DNA from: Paracoccus albus
GTDB taxonomy: Bacteria; Pseudomonadota; Alphaproteobacteria; Rhodobacterales; Rhodobacteraceae
Assembly (NCBI RefSeq): GCF_027913035.1
Contig: NZ_CP115775.1
Location: forward strand, 2,626,501-2,690,500
Direction of reading: 5' to 3'
DNA: 64,000 bases
The translations under genes were made by a program, and so were the position numbers. Below the pieces are notes generated by a model. It made no database searches and was not told where the DNA came from. It saw only the letters and a program-made list of their open reading frames with translations. Shown piece by piece: positions 52,502 through 61,518 of this stretch; position 1 is the first letter of the stretch, and the number at the start of each line of letters is the position of its first letter.

Positions 52502-53712
52502 TTCCGGTCCCGGATTGCATAGAAGGTCAGCAGAACAAGGCACCAGACGGTGAATGTGCCGATGAAAACGACGATGAGGGTGGGTCCGAACTGCGGGAAA
52601 ACCTGGATCGTTGAAGAGTTTCCGCCTGTCACACTGGTCAGAAACACCTTGTTCGATTCCAGTTCACGGTTGTAATGCAGAATCGACAGTTCCGCCACGC
52701 GCAAGGAAAGGCCGGAAATCTCCGCCTCGGTAATCAGCGGATGATACTCAGCGATCAGTTCCGAGGCCTCCTTAGGGGTGACGACGCGCCCCTGACTCGA
52801 TTCTGGGTTTTCGAGATAATACTGAAGTGCGGCGATACGATCTTCGCTGCGGCGCGTCAGTGTCTCGTCCTGACTGACGGACGCAGAAGCCTCGGCAATG
52901 GCGATTTCCTCTTCAGCCTGCATGGAACGAAGGACATTTCGGAACTCGGCGTTCAGTTCTCCCAGCAGGGAGGGGTCGATGGATTCGCTTCTCAGCCTGA
53001 ATTCCAGCAGAGCCTGACGGTTCTTCTCGTCTGTTACCCGCAGCTCCTCCACGCGCTTCTCAGCCTCGGCCCGTGCTGCGGTCAGTGTCGCGGTGCGCGC
53101 AAGATTAAGACGGCGCTCGGCCTCTGCCTGAATAGCGCGAAGCAGGCGCTCCGCCGATTGCTGATCGAAGGCTGTCACCGTGATACGGATAATGTTGTCC
53201 CGCGATCCCAGATTCACAGAGACCATGTTCAGCCAATATGAATGCCCTTCCTCGACCGGGGCGTCGGCGTCGTATCGCGGCGGCAAAAAGGGAACGACCC
53301 GATCATGTGGCCAGATCGCAGTCAGATCGATTTCGTCTCTGATGGTACGATAGAAATCCTCGCTGTTGACAAGCTGGCGGACAATCGCGGTTTCTTCAGC
53401 CCCGCTGCCCGTCACAGCAGTGCGCAGCGCGTCGCTGCCGGTGGGCGATTCGCCCAACACACCAAGCGATTGCTCTTGCACCGTCACCGAGAAGGTCACC
53501 TGTCGAAGTGTACCGGCAAAGCTCCACGACAGCCAGGCACTCAGCCCGACAGGCACGACCACAATGATAATGAAGGTCAGAATCAGAAAGGCGTGACGCG
53601 GCCGCAGGCGCGCCGGGCCGACATCGTTGTAGTCAAAGGTGATCTCTGGCGCTTTTAGCGCCTCGGGTGGTTTTGCAGGTTGGCCAGGCGGGCTTTTGAC
53701 GGGCTGGTTCAT
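52498..53712 (-). CDS. capsule export inner-membrane protein (KpsE/CtrB type), copy 2
   Basis: A 404-residue protein with a proline-rich cytoplasmic N-terminus (PPGQPAKPPEALKAPE), one membrane segment near 42-65, a coiled-coil periplasmic region (about 200-310, TAARAEAEKRVEELRV and QAEEEIAIAEASASV) and a second membrane segment near 375-397. It has the same general layout as the plus-strand copy but little visible sequence identity. It overlaps kpsT and kpsM by four bases each, so it is the cognate partner of this exporter. Confidence 0.9.
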   Translation of the reverse strand: MNQPVKSPPGQPAKPPEALKAPEITFDYNDVGPARLRPRHAFLILTFIIIVVVPVGLSAWLSWSFAGTLRQVTFSVTVQEQSLGVLGESPTGSDALRTAVTGSGAEETAIVRQLVNSEDFYRTIRDEIDLTAIWPHDRVVPFLPPRYDADAPVEEGHSYWLNMVSVNLGSRDNIIRITVTAFDQQSAERLLRAIQAEAERRLNLARTATLTAARAEAEKRVEELRVTDEKNRQALLEFRLRSESIDPSLLGELNAEFRNVLRSMQAEEEIAIAEASASVSQDETLTRRSEDRIAALQYYLENPESSQGRVVTPKEASELIAEYHPLITEAEISGLSLRVAELSILHYNRELESNKVFLTSVTGGNSSTIQVFPQFGPTLIVVFIGTFTVWCLVLLTFYAIRDRK

Positions 53713-54530
53713 GTATCCAACAACTCACGCGCAAACAGCCGGATGCCAGCCAGACCGATAAAGGTCGATATCAGCGCAAGTTCCAGCGGGAAGCGCAGAT
53801 CGGTATAGCTGCCGACATAGTCGACATAAAACGCCTCGCGCATACGGCCGGTGATATGCACCAGTGGATTCCACAAAAGCCATTCGCTGTAAGGGCGCGG
53901 CAAGCTTTCGACCAGAATAATAACGCCGGAAATCAGCAGTAACGGGCGGCTGACAAAGTTCCAGACCATCTCCCACAGCGGGAATTTGGTCTTCACCGCA
54001 CAGTTCATTACCCCGATTCCGAAGCCGAGCAATGCCGCCACAGAAAAGGACTGCAGCACCTGCATGATGTGAAAGGTCGTGTCCGGCCTGAAAACATACA
54101 GGATATAGGAAAGCACGATCACCGAAATGGCTGCCTGTGTTATCAGCGCCATAATGAATTTTGAGATCAACACATCAAAGATCGTTACGCGCGGAAAGTT
54201 CAGCAAGTTGCGTGAGGACCGGATCGAGAATTCGACCCGTGCGCAGACGCTGCGAAACATTGTGAAGGGTAACAGGCCAGTGGCATAGAAAACCGCAAAA
54301 TTCTCGCCAAGCGGCGGCGTTCTGAAGCCCGCCGAAAAGATATAGGTCAGACCGATGATACCGATGACGGGCGAAACGACGGACCAAAGATAGCCGCCCG
54401 CCGTATCGCCGTTGGAAGTCGTGACCTCACGCAGGCACAGCGCAACGACGGTGCGCAGTGTCGAAAAACGCGGCAGGACGCGTCCCCCAACCGTCGTCTG
54501 AACCGGACGAAGCTCTCTGGCGCTTTCCAT
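53709..54530 (-). CDS. kpsM: capsule polysaccharide ABC exporter permease (KpsM type)
   Basis: A 273-residue ABC-2 permease with six membrane segments. The start of the fold shows LCLREVTTSNGDTAGGYLWSVVSPV, as in KpsM/Wzm proteins, and the later WNPLVHITGRMREAFY stretch is typical of polysaccharide exporters. It is the first gene of the kpsM-kpsE-kpsT operon, with four-base overlaps throughout. It is divergent from the sulfotransferase/glycosyltransferase operon. Confidence 0.92.
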   Translation of the reverse strand: MESARELRPVQTTVGGRVLPRFSTLRTVVALCLREVTTSNGDTAGGYLWSVVSPVIGIIGLTYIFSAGFRTPPLGENFAVFYATGLLPFTMFRSVCARVEFSIRSSRNLLNFPRVTIFDVLISKFIMALITQAAISVIVLSYILYVFRPDTTFHIMQVLQSFSVAALLGFGIGVMNCAVKTKFPLWEMVWNFVSRPLLLISGVIILVESLPRPYSEWLLWNPLVHITGRMREAFYVDYVGSYTDLRFPLELALISTFIGLAGIRLFARELLDT

Positions 54531-54929
54531 CTGCGTTTACCTGCTAAACCTGCTTGCTACGCGCAGGTAACAGTGTCGTACCGTGTTCGCAAATGATCTG
54601 GTCCGCTCGATACGTTTCTTCATTTTCATACTGCGCATCTCGGCGACAAGGCACAAGCCATGTGCCGCCAGGCTGCGACTTCGTTGAGGACGCTCGGACA
54701 TAATCCGCAGCGGTAATCTGGGAAACCTAACCACGTCCAAGCGCCGCGTCGAGAGGGTTGGCATTGATGGCACCCCAAATGGTCGTGATCACTGCATTGA
54801 CTAATTAAACCTAACAGATAGTATATATCAATAACACACCCTATGGTTGTTTTCATATTAAACAGTGCGCATAAGAACCCGTTGATCGCGGAACAAACAC
54901 GGGGCGCCGCAAAGCTGGATAAACTCCCC
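54531..54929. other. divergent intergenic region between capsule export and glycan modification genes
   Basis: About 400 bases, AT-rich from 54780 to 54860 (AATTAAACC, ATAGTATATATCAATAAC), where promoters for the rightward operon are likely. Short inverted segments ACCTGC...GCAGGT lie near 54538-54570. No gene is supported unless the sulfotransferase starts at 54843. Confidence 0.5.
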
Positions 54930-55673
54930 ATGCATTCGGACTCGCGGCCAAGAAATTTCATGATCATCGCGCAGGCACGCTCAGGATCGACCTTTCTAAG
55001 CAAATTGCTCAACAAGCAAAATGATATCATCTGCCATGGAGAGGTGTTCAGCCGCATCTGGATCGACCGTCTCATACCTCCGCCGGGCGAAAAGCCGCTA
55101 CCGCCGCAGCGAATTCGCGAGATCCTGCCAGATCGAAATGCGAACCCGATAGGTTTCATGTCGACGCATGTCATGACATTTCCCAGCCGTACGACAGGCT
55201 TCAAGATTATCTATGATGACTTTATCGACCCGCGATTTCAGGATGCGTTGATCGCATACGCCAATGAAAACGAAGTTCGGACAATCCACCTGCGCCGGTT
55301 GAATCACCTTGCTGCGTTCGCATCCCGCGCAAGAATGACCCGATTTGGGATACGGCACAGCGACAGACCGTTCGGCAAGAACGGTGAGGTCCAGACCGGC
55401 AGCATCAAGGTCTGCCCCCGGGAACTGAAGCGATATATCGCACGGCAATCGGTGCTGGCAGCGCATATCGACGCGACCTTCCCCGACGCGTTGCAGCTTG
55501 AATACGAAAATTTACGCGAAGATTTTCCCTTGTTGCTGGACCATCTGGCTATTGATCCAAGCCGTCCCTTCCACGCACCGCTTCGCAAACTGGCGCCGCC
55601 TGACCTGTCGGATGTGATCGAAAACTACGCCGAGCTGCGTGAGTTCGATCATCCTGCGCAGCCTGCCTGGTAA
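54930..55673 (+). CDS. sulfotransferase-like protein
   Basis: About 247 residues. The N-terminal FMIIAQARSGSTFLSKLL is the P-loop-like PAPS 5'-phosphosulfate-binding motif, and RTIHLRRLNHLAAFASRARM has the look of the 3'-phosphate-binding strand and helix. It probably transfers sulfate from PAPS to a glycan. The start is uncertain: ATG 54930 is used here, ATG 54843 and 54960 are in frame, and none has a good ribosome-binding site. It is the first of three plus-strand genes, beside the capsule exporter, which points to a sulfated surface polysaccharide. Confidence 0.75.
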   Translation: MHSDSRPRNFMIIAQARSGSTFLSKLLNKQNDIICHGEVFSRIWIDRLIPPPGEKPLPPQRIREILPDRNANPIGFMSTHVMTFPSRTTGFKIIYDDFIDPRFQDALIAYANENEVRTIHLRRLNHLAAFASRARMTRFGIRHSDRPFGKNGEVQTGSIKVCPRELKRYIARQSVLAAHIDATFPDALQLEYENLREDFPLLLDHLAIDPSRPFHAPLRKLAPPDLSDVIENYAELREFDHPAQPAW

Positions 55674-55732
55674 CCGGCGCGACGTAAGCACCCGATGATA
55701 ACGCAATCGACCCTGTCACCCCCGGAAGCATA

Positions 55733-58700
55733 ATGACGCGACGCAAGAATATCCTCATCATCCTCGGAATGCACAGAAGCGGCACGTCCTTTCTCGCCAG
55801 TTGCATGAGGGATCTTGGGTTCGCGCTCCCAAGCGACCGCTCTGGTCCGTCTGCAGACAATGCCTACGGACATTTTGAGCCTAGGGCGGTCGTAGAACTG
55901 AACGACGAGGTTCTTGGTCAAGACGGTGCTGTTTGGGCACGGATCGGCGAGGTCGCTACTGGACCCACCGCCGAACAGATGGGTGCCGCAATGCGACAGA
56001 GCTTCGGTGACTGCGAGCGTCTTGTATTCAAAGACCCCAGAATGTGCATGTTGCTGAAAGAGTGGCGGAAATTCCTGGAAGAGCATGGCGAAATGACCAC
56101 AGTCATTACCCTGCGCCACCCCGCCGAGGTCGCGGCCTCTTTGGCAAAGCGTGACGGCCTAAGCGCTGATCATGCTTACCTTTGCTGGATTGCGCACAAC
56201 CTTGCGGCGATCAACAACAGCGACGGGATGAAGCGGGCATTGGTTCTCTTTCCCGATTGGACAAAGGATGTTCCCGCGACTTTGCGCCGGATTGCGTCGC
56301 TTTCAGAATCGGACTTTTCATATAGCGCTGTGGAAGGCGCTGCCATGCAGTTCGATCGCAGCATCCTGGGATATTCAGGAGAGTTGATCGCCGATGATCC
56401 GGAAATTGCGGCTCTTGCAGGCGACCTTTTTGAGCTACTGAAACTCCACTCGAAGAACTGCACCGTTCCCGAAGCGGAGGAGTTGCTACCATTCATGCGT
56501 CGCTTTGAGACTGCGTCGAGGACTGCGCGCGGTGTCGAAACCTTTTTGCAAACCAAATTAACCCAATTGGGCGCGTACGCAGCCCAGTGTCGACAGGATG
56601 CGCTCTCGCTGCAGAACCAGGTTCGCGACACAACGGCGGAACGCAATTTGGTGGTCGCCGAATTGGAAGCACAACGTGACGCCGCAAATGAGAGACTGGC
56701 GCAGCTACAGCAGTCCGTCGGGGACGGAGGTCAGGATATTCGCGAGGCTAAGGTTCAACTCGATCACATGAAGGCGGAACTTGATCGCAACAATAAGCTC
56801 GTCACACATCTGACAACGCTTTTAAACCGGGAACGTCACACTGTTCTAAAGCCAATCTATCGACACCTGCACCGCCACGGGGGGCGGTTACTGCGTCTCC
56901 TTTTGCCGCCGCGCGCTTTTGACTGGATAAAACGCAGCCTGCCCTATCCCGGCAGCATTCCCGGTTATCTTGCCTACGCTCCCTCGCACAGCATCGCGTC
57001 AGCAACGCACGGCTACGGCGCGGTTCCAGCCGCTGCCGGCAACAAGCCGGATATCTTCATCATGTCCATCATCAACTGGGATTTCCGCATCCAGCGCCCT
57101 CAACATCTGGCGACGGCATTCGGCCGGGCCGGTCACAGGGTCTTTTATGTCGAAATGGAAACCGTATCCGGAAGCGGTTCGGCCCGCGAAGTTGCTCAAA
57201 ACGTATTTGTCTTGCGCCTGCCCGCGCGCGGGATGCATGGCGTCACCCCCTATTGCGGGACAGTTTCGCCCGCCAGCATTCGCGCATGGGTCGATCATTT
57301 TTATGACGCGGCGGATGCAATCGGCAGCAGCCAATATGCCCATATCGTTGTTGAGCATCCTTACTGGTGGAATTTCGTGCGACACCTGTCGCCCCAGTTC
57401 CAGATCACCTTCGATTGCATGGACGATATCTCTGGCTTCTCGAATACGGACGAGGCTTTGCTGAAGCTGGAGGCCGATATGGCCGAACATGCCGACCGGA
57501 TGATCGTTTCATCGCAATATCTATTCGACAAGTACTCGGAAAACCGGCCTGTCAAACTGATACGAAATGGTGCCGATATCGACCACTTCATGCACCGGGA
57601 CGATACACTTCCAATCCCTTCCTTTCTTAACGGCAAGTTGCGCGGCGACACCATCCGCGTCGGCTATGTCGGTGCGATTGCAGAGTGGTTCGACGCGGAA
57701 CTGATCGCGGCGGTAGCCAAAGCAAACCCGGATTTCGATTTTCATCTTTGTGGTGCCGTTACGGCGCCCGAGCCGGCCCGCCTGGCCGACGCCCCCAATA
57801 TAAGCATGTATGGCGAGATCCCCTATGATGAGGTGCCGGGATTCCTGAAGGCTATGGACGTGCTGATCATCCCTTTCCGCCTTTTACCGATCATCAAGGC
57901 TTGCGACCCGGTCAAGTTCTACGAATATTCGGCCATGCAGCGTCCCACGGTTGCGACGGCGCTGCCAGAACTCGCGCGCGCAGGTGACTTGGTTACCACC
58001 GCGTCTGAGCCGGAGGAATTTGCGAAGGGAATACGAAATGCCGCAGTGGCAGGTAGCGACGCAGCCTTGCGGGCCGATCTCGTCGCCTATGCAAATCGCA
58101 ATACCTGGGGGCACCGTGCAACAGATTTTCTGGAAGAAATCGAGGACGCAGCACTGGTTTCGGTGGTCATCCTGTCTTTCGGGTCTGCCGATCTTACGCT
58201 GAACTGCATTCAGTCTCTGACGGGAAAGGGTGACACATATCCCAACCTTGAAATTCTGATCGTAGACAACGGATCTTCGCCTTGTGAACTCGCTAAAATA
58301 AGACAAGAGGCAGCACGGCACCCGGGCATTCAACTGATCGAGAATGGGGAGAATCTTGGTTTTGCCGCGGGTAACAACGTCGGAATTAAGGCGGCCAAGG
58401 GTGAATATGTCCTGCTACTGAACAACGATACATATATCGCCCCCGGCGCAATCGCGGCGATGGTCCGGCACCTGCAACGCAATGCCCGGATCGGAATCGT
58501 TGGTCCGTTGACCAACAACATCGGTAATGAGGCCCGGATCGTCGTCGAATACAACAATATTTCAGAGATGGCGTGCTGCGCCCGAGAGATCGTCACCGGC
58601 TATCGCGGTCTGTGGACCGAAATAAACGTCGCGGCATATTTCTGCGCGATGTTCCGAAAAGCCGATCTTGAACGCCTTGGCGGGCTTTCGACCGATTACG

Positions 58701-58945
58701 GGCTCGGGATGTTCGAAGACGACGATCATTGCGCACATTTTCGCGCCTCAGGGCTGATCCCGGCATTGGCCGAAGATGCCTTTGTTCACCACGACCTTTC
58801 GGCAACCTTCGACGCGATGCCCGAACCTGAGAAAACCGCGCTCTTCGAAAAGAACCGAAAGATCTACGAAGCCCGCTGGGGGGAGTGGCGACCACACAGC
58901 TATCGTGACACGCGCCCCAAACCAAGCCTGCCCAAACCGAAATGA
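55733..58945 (+). CDS. three-domain fusion: sulfotransferase, GT4-like and GT2 glycosyltransferases
   Basis: A 1070-residue protein. Residues 1-260 form a sulfotransferase-like domain with IILGMHRSGTSFLAS as the PAPS-binding loop and LVFKDPRMCMLLKEW. A coiled coil (about 280-370) acts as a linker. Residues about 435-800 form a GT-B glycosyltransferase (FRIQRPQHLATAFGRAGHRV, VGYVGAIAEWFDAELI and KFYEYSAMQRPTVAT, the GT4 donor-binding region). Residues about 808-1050 form a GT2 domain (SVVILSFGSADLTLNCI, LIVDNGSS and the DxD-like LLLNNDTYI). The start follows CCGGAAGCATA. Such a fusion suggests that one polypeptide both extends and sulfates a glycan. Confidence 0.88.
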   Translation: MTRRKNILIILGMHRSGTSFLASCMRDLGFALPSDRSGPSADNAYGHFEPRAVVELNDEVLGQDGAVWARIGEVATGPTAEQMGAAMRQSFGDCERLVFKDPRMCMLLKEWRKFLEEHGEMTTVITLRHPAEVAASLAKRDGLSADHAYLCWIAHNLAAINNSDGMKRALVLFPDWTKDVPATLRRIASLSESDFSYSAVEGAAMQFDRSILGYSGELIADDPEIAALAGDLFELLKLHSKNCTVPEAEELLPFMRRFETASRTARGVETFLQTKLTQLGAYAAQCRQDALSLQNQVRDTTAERNLVVAELEAQRDAANERLAQLQQSVGDGGQDIREAKVQLDHMKAELDRNNKLVTHLTTLLNRERHTVLKPIYRHLHRHGGRLLRLLLPPRAFDWIKRSLPYPGSIPGYLAYAPSHSIASATHGYGAVPAAAGNKPDIFIMSIINWDFRIQRPQHLATAFGRAGHRVFYVEMETVSGSGSAREVAQNVFVLRLPARGMHGVTPYCGTVSPASIRAWVDHFYDAADAIGSSQYAHIVVEHPYWWNFVRHLSPQFQITFDCMDDISGFSNTDEALLKLEADMAEHADRMIVSSQYLFDKYSENRPVKLIRNGADIDHFMHRDDTLPIPSFLNGKLRGDTIRVGYVGAIAEWFDAELIAAVAKANPDFDFHLCGAVTAPEPARLADAPNISMYGEIPYDEVPGFLKAMDVLIIPFRLLPIIKACDPVKFYEYSAMQRPTVATALPELARAGDLVTTASEPEEFAKGIRNAAVAGSDAALRADLVAYANRNTWGHRATDFLEEIEDAALVSVVILSFGSADLTLNCIQSLTGKGDTYPNLEILIVDNGSSPCELAKIRQEAARHPGIQLIENGENLGFAAGNNVGIKAAKGEYVLLLNNDTYIAPGAIAAMVRHLQRNARIGIVGPLTNNIGNEARIVVEYNNISEMACCAREIVTGYRGLWTEINVAAYFCAMFRKADLERLGGLSTDYGLGMFEDDDHCAHFRASGLIPALAEDAFVHHDLSATFDAMPEPEKTALFEKNRKIYEARWGEWRPHSYRDTRPKPSLPKPK

Positions 58946-59718
58946 GACACGTCCTTGTCCACTATCATATCTACAAAAACTCCGGCACCTCCTTTGAGAA
59001 TGTTCTGGATGCCAGCTTCGGCGCCAAGCACGAGCGGTTTGATGGCCCATATCCTTTCTTCACCATCAACCAGGATCAGCTGGACCAGATCATAGAGCGC
59101 CGGAAGGATGCCATCGCATTTTCCACGCATCAGGCGCTGTTACCGCAACCGAGCAGCACCAACTTTCGCGTCGTCGCAGCCATGTTTCTGCGTCACCCGA
59201 TCCTGCGGCTTGGGTCGATCTACCGCTATAAGCGCGGCTCTGGTGACGGGACATTGACGGCCCGACTTGCGACAAAGCACGGCTTCGCGGGCTGGATAGA
59301 AGAGAGTTTTTCTCACCCGACTGAACTGACCCAAATATCCAATCCGCAAACCCGCTATCTGGCTGGCGTTTACGGACGGCAGGCAATTGTCGATGTCCGA
59401 AACGACCTTCTCAACTATGATCTGGTTACTGCCAAACGAAATCTCTCGAACGTAGAGATGTTGGGCCGCACGGAATTTTTCGACGGAGATATTCATCGCT
59501 TTGCCAAAATCGCCGCGGGTTTTGGGATCAGGCTACGCATTCCCGAAAACTGCCACCACAACGCGACCGACGTATCAACCGAACCAGTCGATCTGAGGGC
59601 CGAGGCATTATTGTCGAAGCTGCCCCCGACCGTGCGTGCTCGCTTGCTGGCGGCGAACCGACAGGATTTCGAACTGTATGGGCTGGCGCGCGACCTTATA
59701 GAGACGCGGCAAACCTAA
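58942..59718 (+). CDS. sulfotransferase family protein
   Basis: A 258-residue protein whose start overlaps the stop of the three-domain gene by four bases (ATGA). VHYHIYKNSGTSFENVLD is the PAPS-binding loop of the heparan/chondroitin-type sulfotransferases (HxxxxKNSGTS), and FLRHPILRLGSIYRYKRG matches the 3'-phosphate site (RHPxxRxxSxY). It probably sulfates or otherwise modifies the glycan exported by the adjacent KpsMT system. It is the third enzyme with a sulfotransferase fold in a row. Confidence 0.85.
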   Translation: MRHVLVHYHIYKNSGTSFENVLDASFGAKHERFDGPYPFFTINQDQLDQIIERRKDAIAFSTHQALLPQPSSTNFRVVAAMFLRHPILRLGSIYRYKRGSGDGTLTARLATKHGFAGWIEESFSHPTELTQISNPQTRYLAGVYGRQAIVDVRNDLLNYDLVTAKRNLSNVEMLGRTEFFDGDIHRFAKIAAGFGIRLRIPENCHHNATDVSTEPVDLRAEALLSKLPPTVRARLLAANRQDFELYGLARDLIETRQT

Positions 59719-60050
59719 GCCGCTAAACGCCGTTGCCACAGACGGCTGAGGAGTGAATTGGACATGCCGAGCCGCAGAAAAATTGACGCCTCCTGTTCGG
59801 CTTACTCTATCCGGGCAGCGCGGCCCCGGCATTGGCGCGCACATCCTCCGTCTAGAACAGGTCGCGGCTGGATGAAGTTCAATGGCAGGTTGCACCCTTT
59901 GGCGAAATTTGTACTGCGCATATCTGCACGAGATAACCATCGCCTTCCCGGAAACCGTCGGTTATTGCATCAACCCTAAACACCTCAGGGTCATCGGCGC
60001 AGAAATGACGGGCAAGCGTTTGAGATGAACGGTGCGGTCACAGTGCGGTT
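59719..60050. other. intergenic stretch without a supported gene
   Basis: About 330 bases downstream of the sulfotransferase and PCu(A)C genes, which converge here. Open frames are short and not protein-like. No RNA gene recognised. Confidence 0.5.
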
Positions 60051-60084
60051 TAAACGTCCCGGCAGGCAAATGACTGCCGGGACG
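60051..60084 (-). terminator. terminator-like hairpin after the PCu(A)C gene
   Basis: A perfect 11-bp stem CGTCCCGGCAG/CTGCCGGGACG (60055-60065 with 60074-60084) lies 16 bases after the stop and is followed on the minus strand by TTTA. Confidence 0.75.
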
Positions 60085-60100
60085 GCTGCACAGAAAGCGG

Positions 60101-60592
60101 TCAGTGCGACATTTGCGCTGCATCGGTCTTTTCCGCATGCGTCTCGGGTGCGGCGGTGCCCATGCGTTCGTTGTCGACCGGCAGCAGAAGCTCAACCTTG
60201 CCGCATTCGCCGAAATCCAGCGTTACCGGCGTCTCATCGCCTTGCTGCAAGGGTTCGGTCACACCCATAAGCATCACATGGTCGCCACCACGGGCAAGGG
60301 TATGCGAACCCTGCGCAGGAATTGCAATGCCACCCTCAATCGGCAGCATTTCCATCATTCCCTCCGCATTTTCTTTGCTGGTGTGCAGTTCGGCCTTTGC
60401 GGCCGCCGGTGTCTCAACAGCGGCCAATGTGCAAACCTCCGCGCTGTCATTCTGGATCGTCATGAAAGCGGCGGCAGATTTCGGGTTCGAACTGCGGACG
60501 AAACCGTCGGTAACCTCAATCACGTGATCTTGGGCAAAGGCGGTGGCCGGCAGGGTGAAGGCGGCAGCAGCCGCGAGAATCAGATATTTCAT
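60101..60592 (-). CDS. periplasmic copper chaperone PCu(A)C
   Basis: A 163-residue exported protein; residues 1-20 are a signal peptide. The copper-binding pattern of the family is visible: His70 (ELHTS), Met80/82 (EGMMEM), His105 and Met107 (GDHVMLMG). PCu(A)C proteins carry Cu(I) to the CuA or CuB centre of cytochrome oxidase. A Met/His-containing tail (ERMGTAAPETHAEKTDAAQMSH) extends the core. The upstream gene encodes a small DUF2946-like protein. Confidence 0.92.
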   Translation of the reverse strand: MKYLILAAAAAFTLPATAFAQDHVIEVTDGFVRSSNPKSAAAFMTIQNDSAEVCTLAAVETPAAAKAELHTSKENAEGMMEMLPIEGGIAIPAQGSHTLARGGDHVMLMGVTEPLQQGDETPVTLDFGECGKVELLLPVDNERMGTAAPETHAEKTDAAQMSH

Positions 60593-60625
60593 TTCTGGTT
60601 TCCTATATGTGAGGTAGATTTTGGT

Positions 60626-60970
60626 TCAGGAAAACCAGACAGTTGGCGGATCGCGCGCCTGGGCGGTTGGCGCATCACATCCCGTCCCGTGCAGAGCAGC
60701 TATGGGTTTCGGTAGTTGATGAAGCTTGTCGCGAACCGGCGCGACAGGCGTTGCGACCGCAACCGCCGACATCAGATTCAGCGCCATATCGGGGCAGATC
60801 GTCACCCGCTCGACAGGGCGGCCGTTCTGATCAACTGTGAGGGTAACGACCTCGCCCCCGGCGCAAAGGATAAGCTCCCCTGCAATATGTGCCTGCCCGC
60901 GCGCAGCTGCCAACCCCTGCGAGGTCAGAAGCAACAGGGCAATCAGGACGGCGCGAAAGCAGGCACTCAT
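60626..60970 (-). CDS. small secreted DUF2946-like protein
   Basis: A 114-residue protein with a signal peptide (CFRAVLIALLLLTSQGLAAA). The mature part has two cysteines flanking a short beta region (LCAGGEVVTLTV and TICPDMALNLM) and a third near the end (GTGCDAP). The pattern LILCAGG...CPDM resembles the DUF2946 family, often beside copper genes. It lies 33 bases upstream of the PCu(A)C gene in one operon, so a role in copper delivery is likely but unproven. Confidence 0.7.
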   Translation of the reverse strand: MSACFRAVLIALLLLTSQGLAAARGQAHIAGELILCAGGEVVTLTVDQNGRPVERVTICPDMALNLMSAVAVATPVAPVRDKLHQLPKPIAALHGTGCDAPTAQARDPPTVWFS

Positions 60971-61022
60971 GGGTGCTTCCTTAGCGGCTCGGGAGGCACA
61001 TCGCCAGAGACAAAACAGCGCA

Positions 61023-61049
61023 GGCCCCGCCGGCCGAACCGACGGGGCC
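61023..61049 (-). terminator. hairpin downstream of rpmB
   Basis: A 7-bp GC stem (GGCCCCG/CGGGGCC) extended by three inner pairs after one mismatch; a T-rich TGTTTTGTC follows a few bases later. It lies 24 bases beyond the rpmB stop. Confidence 0.65.
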
Positions 61050-61072
61050 CATCAAATCATTGTTCAGTAAGA

Positions 61073-61375
61073 TCAGGCGCGCAGGTTAGCGGCGGTATCG
61101 CCGGCTTCCGCGATTTCTTTCTTGATCTTCAGCGCACGGCCAGACAGCTCGGCATCCTTGGCTTTCGCCAGGAATGCATCCAGACCACCACGATGATCGA
61201 CCGAGCGCAGAGCAGCAGCCGAAATCCGCAGCGAGTAGCTGCGACCGGTCTTCTCCGAGGTCAGGGTGACATCGTTCAGGTTCGGCAGGAACCGGCGACG
61301 GGTCTTGTTGTTGGCATGGCTGACATTGTTCCCGCTCATCGGGCCCTTGCCGGTCAGTTCGCAGACGCGCGACAT
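61073..61375 (-). CDS. rpmB: 50S ribosomal protein L28
   Basis: A 100-residue ribosomal protein with the family start [29 protein letters not shown] (residues 1-29) and the alphaproteobacterial C-terminal extension ([18 protein letters not shown]). It binds 23S rRNA in the large subunit. It is transcribed alone, followed by a hairpin terminator. Confidence 0.98.
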   Translation of the reverse strand: MSRVCELTGKGPMSGNNVSHANNKTRRRFLPNLNDVTLTSEKTGRSYSLRISAAALRSVDHRGGLDAFLAKAKDAELSGRALKIKKEIAEAGDTAANLRA

Positions 61376-61518
61376 GGTGTTATCCTCGTTTAACTATCGC
61401 GGGACGGCCGAAGCTGACGACGCTATCCCAATGTGAAAAGGCGCCGCGAGGCAGCGCCCGAAATTCTGTTCGCGGGTGAATACTGGCTTACCCCCACAAG
61501 GTCAAGCCCTGTTGAACA

